Assembly: GCF_022539665.2 (NCBI RefSeq)
Contig: NC_081337.1
Span: 10,471,768-10,535,767 of the forward strand
Length of the DNA: 64,000 bases
Reading direction: 5' to 3'
From: Daphnia carinata
Taxonomy: Eukaryota; Arthropoda; Branchiopoda; Diplostraca; Daphniidae
In this document: positions 41,801 through 54,354 of the stretch, piece after piece
Position numbering within the stretch: the first letter of the stretch is position 1
Layout of the letters: the number at the start of each line of letters is the position of its first letter
Made by a program: the position numbers and the translations under genes
Notes under the pieces: model-generated
Databases searched by the model: none
What the model was told of the DNA's origin: nothing
What the model saw: the letters and a program-made list of their open reading frames with translations, nothing else

Positions 41801-42542
41801 TTTCATCTGTTATTCTGCTGTGGCTGTTTTACTGTTTCTTATGTGCGTCCTACGTTTGTTGCTTTATAAAGATTTTACGTGCCGAAGTTGGTCAGCGTTT
41901 GCTCAAGACGCCATGCGCCTTAATTACCTCCAAATTTGGTTGGACCGGTAACATGCAGCGAATCATCGCTTCACAGACGCATTCTAAATCGCAAGACATT
42001 CAGCGAGAGTAAGTGTTTTTTGTTTTTTTGGTTTTGTTTTTTTCCTTGTTGCTTCTAGTCATATTCGTTGTGTTAGTCCGGATACCACCATCCATTTTCT
42101 ATTAACTTATTCATTTCTTGTTTGTGTTTTTAGTTATTACTTAACACAGAAGAAAACTCTGGAAATCAACCCCCGTCATCCTTTGATTAAAGAACTGCTT
42201 CGGCGAGTTGAAGCTGACCCTGAGGATCGTTTATCGAAGGGCATGGCAATGATGATGTTCCAAACAGGTAATTTGCATTGTACTAGTATAATCCAGGCCT
42301 TTACTAACGCAATTCGATTTCCGCCTGAAGCCACTCTTCGTTCTGGCTACATGCTACAGGATCCTAGCCAGTTTGCCGAACACATAGATGCGATGTTGAA
42401 GCAGTCATTAGGAGTGGGTGACGCGGAAATCGAGGAAGAGGAGGAGATGGAAAATGTGCCAGAAGGAGAAAATGCTGAAGAGGAAGCAGATCAGGATAAT
42501 GAGGAAGATGAGGAAGAAAAATCGTCGAAAGACGAGCTTTGA
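38810..42542 (+). CDS. HSP90B1: Endoplasmin (GRP94/gp93), ER HSP90 with mutually exclusive exons
   Basis: ER-lumen HSP90 chaperone folding secreted and membrane clients. A signal peptide ([18 protein letters not shown]...) opens the protein and KDEL retrieval signal closes it (KSSKDEL, stop 42540-42542). ATP-binding motifs: [46 protein letters not shown]. The charged linker is Glu/Lys-rich (near 40215-40340), the middle domain has [14 protein letters not shown] and [13 protein letters not shown], and the C-terminal part has [14 protein letters not shown] and [13 protein letters not shown]. Length is about 785 residues, as expected. Two 137-nt exons, 41557-41693 and 41872-42008, encode alternative versions of the same segment (21 of 45 residues identical) between ALKEH and YYLTQKK; both start in phase 0 and end in phase 2, so only one can be used. 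Other exons are ordinary. It is followed by an AATAAA at 42706. Confidence 0.97.
41557..41693 (+). other. HSP90B1: GRP94 alternative exon A (divergent version)
   Basis: 137 nt preceded by CCGGTTAG and followed by GTAAGT. It encodes a segment with [12 protein letters not shown] and [10 protein letters not shown]. The Trp that is conserved in vertebrate GRP94 (GWSGNM) is Ile here and the preceding conserved Cys is Thr. Confidence 0.85.
41872..42008 (+). other. HSP90B1: GRP94 alternative exon B (canonical version)
   Basis: 137 nt preceded by TTTATAAAG and followed by GTAAGT. It encodes [12 protein letters not shown] and [10 protein letters not shown], keeping the Cys and Trp of vertebrate GRP94. 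Its acceptor has a weaker pyrimidine tract than most introns in this gene. Confidence 0.85.
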
Positions 42543-42705
42543 ATGAATGTATTGTGGTGAGAGAACGTTTGGTATGTTTGTTTTTGTCACCGATATAACT
42601 ATGGGTGAGCGTTGAAAATACTGTTACACTGTCAAGTGAAATCTGAACTGCGTCTTAAGATTTTGTTTCCGAATTCTTTGCGATATTTCCGTATCTAAAG
42701 GGCGA

Positions 42706-42711
42706 AATAAA
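42706..42711 (+). terminator. Polyadenylation signal AATAAA, GRP94
   Basis: Canonical hexamer 164 nt after the GRP94 stop, in an AT-rich 3' UTR. Confidence 0.6.
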
Positions 42712-43340
42712 ATGTTTCCCCAAAAATTGGAAAACATTTTTTATATAACTAAAATACCAATTTTGCATCATCGGCATTATTTTGAAAAATGTTTAAATTC
42801 AGTAATCAGATATGGTGGATTTTAAAAATTTTCTTCTGCGTGCGAATTTAGTCGAATATGGTATAAAACTGCTACACTTAACTTGGAACAAAGATAAGGA
42901 TAATTTTGGCTTCGGCAATTTTTCGGTGGTAAATTGTGGCCGATCGTGACAATCTGCAGAAATATTTCAATCCACAAAGCAAATTGTCAACCAAAGCAAA
43001 TGAAAGAACCATAATTACGAAACAAGTTGTATTAAAATTAAATTTGTTAAACAGAGAAGACATCGAAAACACAAATAAGGTGATATCCTTCCGGGATAAT
43101 AGCTAAACATTTTTGCTGCCAAACGAATGGAATGTCGATCGCGGCAGATAACAAGAGATCTTGGTCAAAAACAGTTGCAAGTGGAGAAGTATGTACATAA
43201 TCTCAACGTATTTATGCAGAAGACTAATAGACCTCCGCGACAGATTGAGAAAGTTTTGCCTTTACGGCAAGTAAATATCACCGCTGAACCAGCAAAGTAA
43301 TTCAGTCATCCAATAAATATCTTTGACAGTCAACATGATT

Positions 43341-44621
43341 TTAAAAAAACATTGTCTGAGTCAGCTTTCGGTAAAGGTGTTTGCTTACTTCCCTGTAATT
43401 TAATCCTTTTGTTATGCGACGCAGGCTGTCGATGGCTCTCCAAATGTCCGTCTGCTCGAACCAAGTAGTTTCAAAGTAGACGCCAATTTCACCTGGCGCT
43501 GATATCAGAAACGCCTCTGCATAGCCGAATTTTTTTTCACACGACGTCGAACAACAAACGGCGAAAGCACTGCAGTACTGATTGCGGGTGTCTGGCTCTA
43601 GTGCGTACTTCGACAACTCATGTGATACCTGGCAAAGAAAATGATATAATCGATTGTGCGAAACCAAACGCTGTCGCTTTTATTGGTATTACCTGTTCTA
43701 GCATTCGACTCTCTGAAATTAAATGATCTGCCATAGGAAAGGCTTTCCTTACATTGGGTAACAGCTCTTCTCGATTCACAACAACGGCTTTTACGACAGA
43801 AGCATCATTATGCTATGGGAGAAAGCAAGGAAAGATTAATAAACTACTATATTATTCTTATTGATACATTTTACTGATATGAATATCCTCAAGCAGCGAG
43901 CGACGACTTCCGAAACGATACGATCCGGTAACGTGACGAGACAGACTGTGTAATCTACACCGCTATCACTATCGATGATGGACATAGCCAATAACGTCTT
44001 AGTAGCATTGGCGGAGTGGAGCAAGTGGATGAAGAGAACATTACTGTGTCGCTTGTATAGTTGCTTCTGTGCCTCTGATTGACGATACAAAGCCTATAGC
44101 AAAAACGCATACTAATAAGTAAAAAATTTTGTTTTCAAGGTTTATACGAAGCTTGGTTACTAACTAAGATATGGCCTCCTGTTGAGCGAATAACCCGAAC
44201 AACATTTGAAATCGACCTCAGCTCTTCACCTGAAAGAAAACACACGTAAAGTTTTTCATATTTCTAATAATCTGAAGTTAGTTTATTACGTTGTTTTGAC
44301 GTTTCTGGGGATCCTAATCGGTTATGGTCAAATTTTACGCAATTTAGCTCAAGCAGGCGATTATTTTGGTTGTTTTCCAAAGAACAGCTTCCCACTATTT
44401 CAGTCTCTGTCCAATGTTTGCCACACAAAGATGTAACGAGAAAATTTTGCATCATAGAATCTTTTACTGGCCCGACCTGGAAATACAAGTAAATTTCTTA
44501 TATCTATTGGAAAGATGGATGGACAACAATTTTCTCCCTCGAGGTTAGTTGCCTTGACTTTGCCATTAATACATACGTCGCATATGTTGCACACGTGGAG
44601 AGAGGAAGGGCTAGCAGACAT
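43341..44621 (-). CDS. Unidentified protein, possibly MULE/ZSWIM transposase-derived
   Basis: Six exons with consistent phases encode about 305 residues: first exon 44621 to about 44577, then about 44469-44290, 44230-44166, 44096-43877, 43811-43694 and 43629-43341. The start MSASPSSLHVCNICD and LCGKHWTETE give Cys/His pairs that may bind zinc. The centre reads NVLFIHLLHSANATKTLLAM and SDSGVDYTVCLVTL, then VVKAVVVNREELLPNVRKAFPMADHLISE, which has the order and hydrophobic pattern of the MULE transposase core found in ZSWIM1/3 proteins (substrate strand, second strand, then the fP-a helix). The first catalytic Asp expected after the LL strand is Ser. This relationship is inference from pattern, not a certain homology. 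The C-terminus is FGYAEAFLISAPGEIGVYFE and WRAIDSLRRITKGLNYREV. There is no neighbouring terminal repeat that would mark an active element. Confidence 0.55.
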
Positions 44622-45489
44622 TCCACTAGATTTGCGATGTAGAACTAGATGCTGAAGCTGAAGTTCAAACTCACGATGTGATTACAGTTTTTACGCCCCA
44701 GGTCGATTCAGTTTCTACTTGATTACCAGATTAGTGAAAGTCTTCCACAAACTTCTGGCAGCAAAAAATTCTAAGACCTTGATCACAGTTCGAAGTGAAA
44801 CTAAACATACATTCACGTTGCAAGACAAAAGACAGTTGCAACCTTGCTGCTCGAAAACTGGTTTGTGACTGGTAATCCTTTTGGTTTTTGAAGGGGTTTA
44901 TCCCCCTCTCAAAGGATTAGTACAAAGACGAAGATCTGAAGAAACCGTTTTAAAGGGAGTCGATCTCCGGAAATTCTTTCTTGGAATGTGAACCAAGGAA
45001 TGGGTATTTCTATAACGTATCCCATGGGTGACTGCCCAATTCGTTTTCCCCTTAGGACGATTAAATAAGTTTCAAAGTGCCTTTCATTGAAAACGGAGTT
45101 TCATTGATAATTAAAAAAAACTGCATGTTTTGTTGCTGTAATCGAAATGCATTTAGACTTTGAACATATCCCGGAGCTGAAAACATGTTTATTTGGGTGT
45201 ATGCTGGTAACTGAGTGTCGCCAAAATGGGTACAGCAATTGATAACCGAATGATATGATAACATAAAAAGGTAATACTTCATAGCTAATGTTAGATTAGG
45301 ATTGCATTGTTATTTATTAATGTGTATGGAAATCCCATTATATGCCACAAAACCAGACTTGCTTTAGTGTTACGCAATATGGCTAGATCCCTCCTCAAAG
45401 TTTATTTTACAGATAATGTATATTTGCTAAACAAATATTCTAGCGGGCAAAGACGTCGACGATATGGATAGAGAGTCACATGCATCGAG
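44622..45489. other. Divergent upstream region, no gene seen
   Basis: It separates the start codons of the putative transposase-derived gene and the GH31 gene. No coding exon is seen. Two short upstream ATGs near the right end overlap the GH31 start. Confidence 0.45.
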
Positions 45490-48314
45490 ATGGTGCCAAG
45501 TTTAAGAAGTGAATTGCACTGTGTGCTCCTTTGTTGTATTGTGACAGCCAATTGTCTGACTTTGACAAATCCGTTCTACAATACCTTTACACTTTTCATC
45601 GATGACAAACCGGTAAGCAGCATATCTGGCAAGTTTTTACTCCAAATTTGATATTTTTATTTTCTTTGTGATAGCTTCTCGACCATAATAGTGAAGATCC
45701 TGTAGTTGCCGTTGGAAGAAGTCAAATCAACTTTACAGAAGATCAAGGCAATTTTATTATTAGTGAAGATGTTTACGAGAAAATAGAATTATCCACTTGT
45801 GATATTGATGAAAGCGGCATGCCAGATCTCTTCAAAGCTACATGCTACAACATTGAATACTTTCCAGAAGTTTCGGTAATTTGGTACAAGTACATGCTTA
45901 AGAACATGATACAAGCTACTGTCTATTAAACAGGTAGATTTTGCTGTCGAGGAAAAGGCAGATTCGGGATTTTTTCGTAAAACCGCTTCAGTTAATATCA
46001 CGGTGTTCGGCCGGGATCGTCTGTGGTTCCGGTTAGCATCAAACTCTTCTGAAAAAATCTATGGTGGCGGAGAACAGTTTACGTACTTGAATTTGAAAGG
46101 TCGTGAATTTCCCATGTGGATTCGCGAACAAGGTAAACAAGCCCTTCATCGAAGCACAAGTTTTCCTATTTGGTTGCTGTTCGTTTGTAATATTTTTTTG
46201 CACAACATAGGTGTTGGAAGAAACCTATCAAGCCCTCTAACAGAGATAGTGGAGACAGGGTCACCAGGCGCAGGAGGGGATTACCATACCACATATTACC
46301 CCGCCCCTATTTTCTTATCCACGTGGAACTATGCCATTTTAGGCAAACAAGAGAGGTTTCTTATTTATATCATTATTATGTTTTTAAAACGAGATGCATT
46401 GAGGTCTGTTGACGTATTTCTTTTGTATTTTTACGTGTAAAGGTACTCCATCTTGAATTTCACTTCGTCGACGAGGAAAGAAATCTATGTCCATGATGAA
46501 CAACTAAAGCTTAATGTTGGAACAGCTGCTAGCTTAATGGAGCTAGTTGGTGCAATTAACCGTGAGATGTCCGTGATTCCGCCAACTCTTCCTGAATGGA
46601 TTTATAACGGAGCGATTGTTGCTGTTCAAGGCGGAACCCAGAATGTAAGCTCAAGTTTGACGTTTGTAGGAATCGCCTTCTTTAAACGTACTTCTTACAT
46701 CGTTAAATATTAAAAACAGATGCTTGACAAGCTTCAGCAATGCTTAGACAACGGTGTAAATGTCAGTGCCATATGGATTCAAGATTGGGCGGGTAAAATC
46801 GAAACACCATTTGGCTATCGTGTTTTTTGGAATTGGCGTTGGAATGAAGAGCTTTATCCAGGTGACTTTCATAAATTTATCACCTCAAAAAACGTTTTTT
46901 TGTTTTAATTTTCTGTAACAACAGGACTTGATTCCGTCATAATCAACTTGGCACAGCAAGGCATTCAAGTTGCGGCATATATCAATCCGCATTTGAATGT
47001 TGAAGGCGACTTGTTCGTCGAGGCAGACAGTCTTGGTTATTTACTCAAAAATGACAAAGGTGGAACCTATAGACAAGATTTTGGTGGATTTTTGGCTGGA
47101 ACGCTTGACTTTTCTAATCCACTGGCAAAACAGTGGTATGCTGGTATATACCTATAACTTTTTTGAAGCGTCATTTGAAACGGGTGGATGGAAGTCTTTT
47201 CAAACTGTATTATTTTTTGTTTTTAATTATAGATCTTATTAAAGAAAACATCATCGGTTTTGGCTTCAAAGGGTTCATGGCTGACTTTGGGGAATACACA
47301 CCGGTAGACGCCGTTGCAGCCAACAGCCCTGATCCCTATCAGTTCCATAATGTTCTCCCTGTTTTATGGGCCAGCACAGTTCGGTGAACATCACAGTCCT
47401 TCAACAGAAAAATGTAATTGTATATTTATACTAATTAACGTTTTCTTTAGACTTGCCTTAGAGCAGTCTGACACGTTAAGTTCTGTCTTGCCGTGGGCGA
47501 GATCAGGATTTTCGGGTGCGCAAAGCTTTCATTCAATGATGTGGGCTGGTGACCAAAACGTTGACTGGTCGATGTCTGATGGGTTACCGTCTAGTATTGT
47601 AGCAGGTATTTCCATGTTAGAAAAATCAGATTTCGTTTGAGCAAACTTTTTTGTGTCGCAGCTCTTTCCTTGGGCTTATCCGGCTACGGTCTCAGCCATA
47701 GTGATATTGGAGGGTATACCACCCTTAATGGAATTTTAACCCGTAGTGAGGAATTGCTTTTGCGCTGGGCCGAATACAGTGTTTTTACACCTCTAATGAG
47801 AACTCATGAAGGTAGTATATACCTAAAAGATTGGCTAATGTACATTTGAACATTTTTTATACCTTAACATTTAGGAAATAAACCTGAACTAAATCATCAA
47901 ATCTATTCAACGAACGAAACCCTAAAAAGTTTTGCCCGTTTATCAGCAATCTACACATCGCTTACCCCCTATCATAAAGAGGTAGTGTCGCAAGTGGCGA
48001 CTATTGGGATTCCAGCAATGGCTCCTTTATTCCTCTATCATGCTGACGATGTAGATTCTTTTGATATTCAATATCAATACTTGTATGGATCAGATTTATT
48101 AGTAGCTCCTGTACTGCAGCCATCAAAAACTAATCAAGAAGTTTACTTACCACCAGGACGCTGGATTCATTTGTGGGATAACGACCAGAAAGTCTTTCAG
48201 GGCCCTGTTTCAGTTAACGTTAACGCCACTATGGGTAAAACGCCAGTTTTTTTCCGTGATAATAGCAAATGGATATCGTTGTTCCATGATATCCGCAACC
48301 GTTTCAATCTCTAG
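45490..48314 (+). CDS. Secreted GH31 glycosidase, sulfoquinovosidase (YihQ-like)
   Basis: A glycoside hydrolase family 31 protein of roughly 680-700 residues spread over about nine exons. The N-terminus (MVPSLRSELHCVLLCCIVTA) is a likely signal peptide. The sequence follows bacterial sulfoquinovosidase YihQ closely: IYGGGEQFTYLNLKG, IYNGAIVAVQGGTQN, AIWIQDWAGK, GYRVFWNWRWN, VAAYINPHLNVEGDL, MADFGEYTPVDA (nucleophile Asp), MMWAGDQNVDWSMSDGLPS (acid/base Asp), GYGLSHSDIGGYTT and FTPLMRTHEGNKP. All five residues of the sulfosugar-binding QQRWY set described for YihQ are in place: the Gln of VQGG, the Gln of IQDW, the Arg and Trp of RVFW, and the Tyr of GGYTT. The predicted reaction is release of sulfoquinovose from plant or algal sulfolipid headgroups. 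Introns and N-glycosylation sites (NFT, NVS, NAT) show it belongs to the animal genome. Some intron junctions are approximate. Confidence 0.9.
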
Positions 48315-48390
48315 TGGTTTGCTTGGGTTGATAAGGGTTTTATTCAAGTCTGTCATTGCATTTGTTTCTTAGTTCCTAGACGTACTTAAA

Positions 48391-48396
48391 AATAAA
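48391..48396 (+). terminator. Polyadenylation signal AATAAA, GH31 gene
   Basis: Canonical hexamer 77 nt after the GH31 stop codon. Confidence 0.6.
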
Positions 48397-48821
48397 AGCA
48401 TTTTATCCCTCGTTAGACATTTTTTTATTGCTTCGAGTCATCTGCTTTTTCCCCGTTTTGCTGTATGCAAAAACCATCCCCTCAAAAAGTCACGATGATC
48501 TGATGTTCGATACCAAAACTAAATAGTGATGTGAATCTGTATAGGTTTGAGTAAATTATATTTCTTTTGTTTGATTAAGAAGAAAATGTTATGAGTGTCA
48601 AAATTAACTCCTCAAAATAACTGTCATTAATGGAAGAAACAAGGTTTTCCCGGATAAAATTGAAATTTCAAGCTCAAGCACCACCTAGTGATTAGATTGT
48701 GAGTTGTTTGGTTGCCATAGCATCGGCTCTTCAGCGACAAATAGATAGTCAAATTTCAAACGTTTTTTTTTTTTTTTTTTTGCTTCGACAAAACAAATTG
48801 GTCGAATAAAAGATATTGGTA

Positions 48822-49826
48822 ATGTCGCAGTTCCGAAAAATGGTTGAACAGTCATCCATTAGAAAGTTACCGTCAGCATCTCAACAATCGGTAAGGTCAT
48901 TAATCATTGTTTCTTCCCTACACCATATATCATAAAGCAAGTAATGTAATTTAACAATCAATGGCTAGAAATCCAAAACCCGATACGAAAATGTGAGCCC
49001 TAAAACCAATTCTGGTAAATGTTAATTGTTTTTCCCAGTTCTTTGCATGTATTGTTTGTTTATTTTTTCTTACAGGATATCATGTTGGAAAAATGATGGA
49101 GGATTTTGATATTATTCAAAGAAATTTTCGCTTTAAACCTGATGAAATTTTTCCACGCATTAAATTATCATTGCTGGTGTCTCTGATCTGTGAGAGTATA
49201 TATCTCGAGGCTGAATCTCACCTAGCAAAGAATGAAGCAACGGGAGATGCTGCTGCCACAACTACTGCAAAGACTACACTTTCTTCATATAGTACCCATC
49301 TGGATAAGTAAGCAAGTAAATATTAAAACCTGAATAGATTTTCGCCTCCAATGGTTCTATTGACATAGTGAACAAGAAAAGAAGGGCAACACTGACATAC
49401 CATATCTTCTCCTAGATGTGAGGGATTTGGATGAATATAACAAGGGTCACATAATCACTGCAGAAAACTACCCTAAAAGTCTGCTATCACGGGCTAATTT
49501 TGAAATACCCTCCCTTCTCAAATATGTCAGTCTAAAAATTACATCTTAAACTAAACATCCATTAATAGATATATTTTGAACAGAAAAACCATCCGGAACA
49601 CGTAATAGTCGTTTATGATGAAGATGAAATACTTGCACCGCAGGTTGCTACAACTCTAATGGAACGAGGCTACGATAATGTTTTTATGCTAAGTGGCGGA
49701 TTGAAAGTAGCCAAACATTGCTTTCCACATTCTTTGGTAGTAATCCCAGAAGTAACTATGACTGTGGAAAAAAGTCAGATACTAGAAACACAGCTCCAGC
49801 AGATGAGTTTCCGCTATCGCAAATGA
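48822..49826 (+). CDS. CEP41: CEP41-like centrosomal protein with rhodanese domain
   Basis: About five exons encode roughly 245 residues. The start MSQFRKMVEQSSIRKLPSA lies in a short first exon; the second ends KTNSG. The conserved CEP41 N-terminal block is MMEDFDIIQRNFRFKPDEIFPRIK. The rhodanese-like domain is IPYLLLDVRDLDEYNKGHII, AENYPKSLLSRANFE, HVIVVYDEDEILAPQVATTL, RGYDNVFMLSGGLKVAKHCFP, closely matching the vertebrate protein. The catalytic Cys of true rhodaneses is absent (DEDE at that position), as in vertebrate CEP41 (DDDE). CEP41 is a ciliary and centrosomal protein needed for tubulin glutamylation. The protein is shorter than human CEP41 (373), ending soon after the domain with EKSQILETQLQQMSFRYRK; this may be genuine. 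The donor GTCAGT after LLKY is weak. Confidence 0.88.
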
Positions 49827-51859
<2,033 letters not shown>

Positions 51860-51891
51860 ACACAATTTTGTGACTGTCATTTCAACTCTGA

Positions 51892-51897
51892 AATAAA
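51892..51897 (+). terminator. Polyadenylation signal AATAAA, PSMA6
   Basis: Canonical hexamer 33 nt after the PSMA6 stop. Its expected cleavage site falls near that of the opposing SNRPD2 gene. Confidence 0.65.
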
Positions 51898-51929
51898 AAG
51901 TTTAACAAAATCATGTTCTTACAATTTTG

Positions 51930-51935
51930 TTTATT
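51930..51935 (-). terminator. Polyadenylation signal AATAAA, SNRPD2
   Basis: TTTATT on the plus strand is AATAAA on the minus strand, 39 nt beyond the SNRPD2 stop. Confidence 0.6.
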
Positions 51936-51973
51936 CATACAAAAAGATGAGAATACATAGGAATACAGTTAAT

Positions 51974-52549
51974 TCATTTAGCTCCAGGTGTTCCAGCTAA
52001 AGGATTTCTCAAAACTAAAATTACTGAGTCTCCACGAAGAAACATCTTGGAGATAAAGCGATCTTTGTTTACTGGCTTGCTCTAAATTCAAATAAATCTT
52101 TCACTGCTGTTTAACATAATTTTTACCACATTCACTACCTTTTTTTTTCCTTTTCCTGTTCTGGGCACTTCAGTCCACATCTCTTTAACACTTTCCAACA
52201 CCATATTACAATGACGGTCAAATGCTTTGACACGTCCCAGCAACTTTTTGTTGTTACGGCAGTTTATCAAGACTTGAGTGTTGTTTTTAACACTCTGGGT
52301 CAGAACTGAGAGAGGTCCAGTGTTGAATTCTTCTTCCTCTCTTTTGGCCAGCTCTTCCGGAGTCATTTCCGATTTGGGTTTGTTCGCAACAGCCCTGTCA
52401 ACAATTTCAACAAATACATTTTAAAGTGGGACCCCAAAAAACTGTCAGAAAAGACAAGATCCAGAAATGAGCACCATTCAACCAAGTATTTTCATTGAAA
52501 TAACACTAAATTTATTGTGAAACATTTGCTGATATTTTACTTACGCCAT
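51974..52549 (-). CDS. SNRPD2: Small nuclear ribonucleoprotein Sm D2
   Basis: A core Sm-ring protein of spliceosomal snRNPs. Three exons: a 5-nt coding start (ATGGC) at 52545-52549, a main exon from about 52394 to 52142, and about 52083-51974. The reading is nearly identical to human SmD2: [56 protein letters not shown] (Sm1 motif), [19 protein letters not shown], then after the second intron [20 protein letters not shown] (Sm2) and [15 protein letters not shown]. The junction GKGKKK/SKPVNKD uses donor GTAGTG and matches the human protein without gap. Length is about 120 residues. The first intron splits codon 2. Confidence 0.97.
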
Positions 52550-54354
52550 GATAAATAAGTGCGATGAAAATGGATAAAAGAAATTCCTGAAACTTTTGAG
52601 CCGGCGTCACTTTAAGCGCTCTTCATTTGTTTTTTCAAATCACAAACAAACGACATGCAATGTTGCCAGATTTTACCTATGGTGCTTAAAATGAAGCAAA
52701 GTAAAGTGCGGACGCGGACTGCGGACTAGACAAAGGACTAGGCAAAGTTTGCCTAATCCGCAGTCTGCAACCGCACTTTACTTTGGCTCGCAAAAAATAT
52801 AGGCGATGACTCGATGAGTCTTCAATGTTCATTCCCCAATAAGACAACACGAGTTAGATTATTGTAGTAAAATCAGTGATGTAAAGTCAGATTTATGAAA
52901 AAGAGCTCAAGTGTTATTTGTTTTTAGCCTATGGTTTTATCATTTCACGTTGTCATATCATTTAATTGTGAATCGAGCATATGCAGACAGAGAAAGAAAG
53001 AAATTTGATTTCCAATATCCTACACCAGAGACGTCTGGAATTCGTTTTTGCAGTCGAGCCAAGAGAAAGAGACGAGTAGTCGCGTCGCGTAAAAGAAACG
53101 AAACCTCGAAAAAGTTGAGTCAAGAGAAAACCGAAGCGGTTGACAATTATCAGCCGTCAGCCCGACAGATGTTATGTAGCTTGTCTGATGCCATATATGG
53201 ACATATTCCCCACTGTATGGAAACCCTCAGTTGAGACTGCTCTTTCTTACTACCCAATGGGGAACGCTTTCCACCGTTCTTGATAACTCATCCCGAAACG
53301 GAAGAACTTTCGAATCAAGCTGATATTGGTTGTTCATTGTGCGCAGGCGATCTATGCCAATTGAAACTTTTGGTATGAAAGATAGAAACAGAGAGAGTTG
53401 CCGGCGCACCGGTCCCGAGAGTACAGATTTTTAATATAGGGGAGGGGAGAGGCGGATGAGAGGGAGGGAAGTAAAAATGTGAGTCATCGATGTCTGCCCA
53501 TAAAAGGTCATCCTACCCGAGAAACTGAATGAAAGAATAAGTGTGTAACTGGCTACATCATTTTGTCAAAAGGCCATTCGAGATGCTTGGCGTTTATTTT
53601 AAAATTGAAATTAACGTACTGGATTCGACAACTATTCGTAGTTACTAAGACAATGCAGGAGAAATTTGCCAGCAGAGGATTTTTACCATAACAACGAAAA
53701 ATTACTTTTTGTAACTCTCTCCAAGTTTGTGGTCGGGCTCCCTTTTTCGGTGGGTTAACAAGCGCCCGATATGGACAACCAATCAGAGAATGTTCAACTG
53801 GTACACATGAAATTCTACATGATCGGCCCCATATTCTTGTAAAAACTATAGAGACCCCTACCGAGGAATAAATGTTATTTCATAATATTTCATGTTTTTA
53901 AATTACTTAAAAAGCATGATGAGTACCTCTCAAAGGCTAATTATTTATGTAAAAAAGAAATGGGATCGGTGGTGGCCATTTTTAACTGATAAATATTTCC
54001 CTTTAAAATACAACACGTCGCAAAACCGTCTGAGGGCGCTGAATTCAGACGACAGATGACGCTAACAACGCGCGTTATTTTGGGTGTGGACTGAGTACCG
54101 CTAAGCACCAGGGGATAGCCGCCATTTTGCAGTGCGAGGTCCCGGCCGGTGTAGAGAAGTCTACTCTGAGTTTCCCCTCTTCTTTCGCCGCGCCACGCGT
54201 AAATCTTATCGAGGGCATTTTCTCTCTCTCACTCCCCCCAGTGCCGTCTCTTCCCGCAGTCATTTCGGGTTGATCTTTGAGTTTAGGCGTCTGAGCTTTG
54301 CGTGGATTCTCGACACTTTTTGTACTGTATCCGTCATCCAAATTTTAGTCTAAA
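52550..54354. other. Intergenic stretch with an inverted repeat
   Basis: It lies between the SNRPD2 and cofilin start codons. It holds the inverted repeat at 52695-52787 and an open frame near 52911-53234 with a basic cluster (RAKRKRRVVASRKRN) but no splice or family support. The right end is the cofilin promoter and 5' UTR. Confidence 0.5.
52695..52787. repeat. Imperfect inverted repeat, arms about 33 bp
   Basis: The left arm begins GCAAAGTAAAGTGCGG and the right arm ends with its complement CCGCACTTTACTTTGG; the arms continue to about 33 bp with about five mismatches. The centre has a second short palindrome GGCAAAGTTTGCC. It sits about 150 bp upstream of the SNRPD2 start. It may be the remnant of a small foldback element or a slippage product. 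Confidence 0.8.

Noticed and set aside
46003-46440. Reading the GH31 frame straight through 46130-46210 as coding
   Set aside because: A GTAAAC donor after REQG and an acceptor before VGRN remove the extra residues and restore colinearity with bacterial YihQ.
52911-53234. Plus-strand frame with a basic cluster RAKRKRRVVASRKRN
   Set aside because: No family match by eye, no clear start context and no splice partner; kept only as a note in the intergenic entry.
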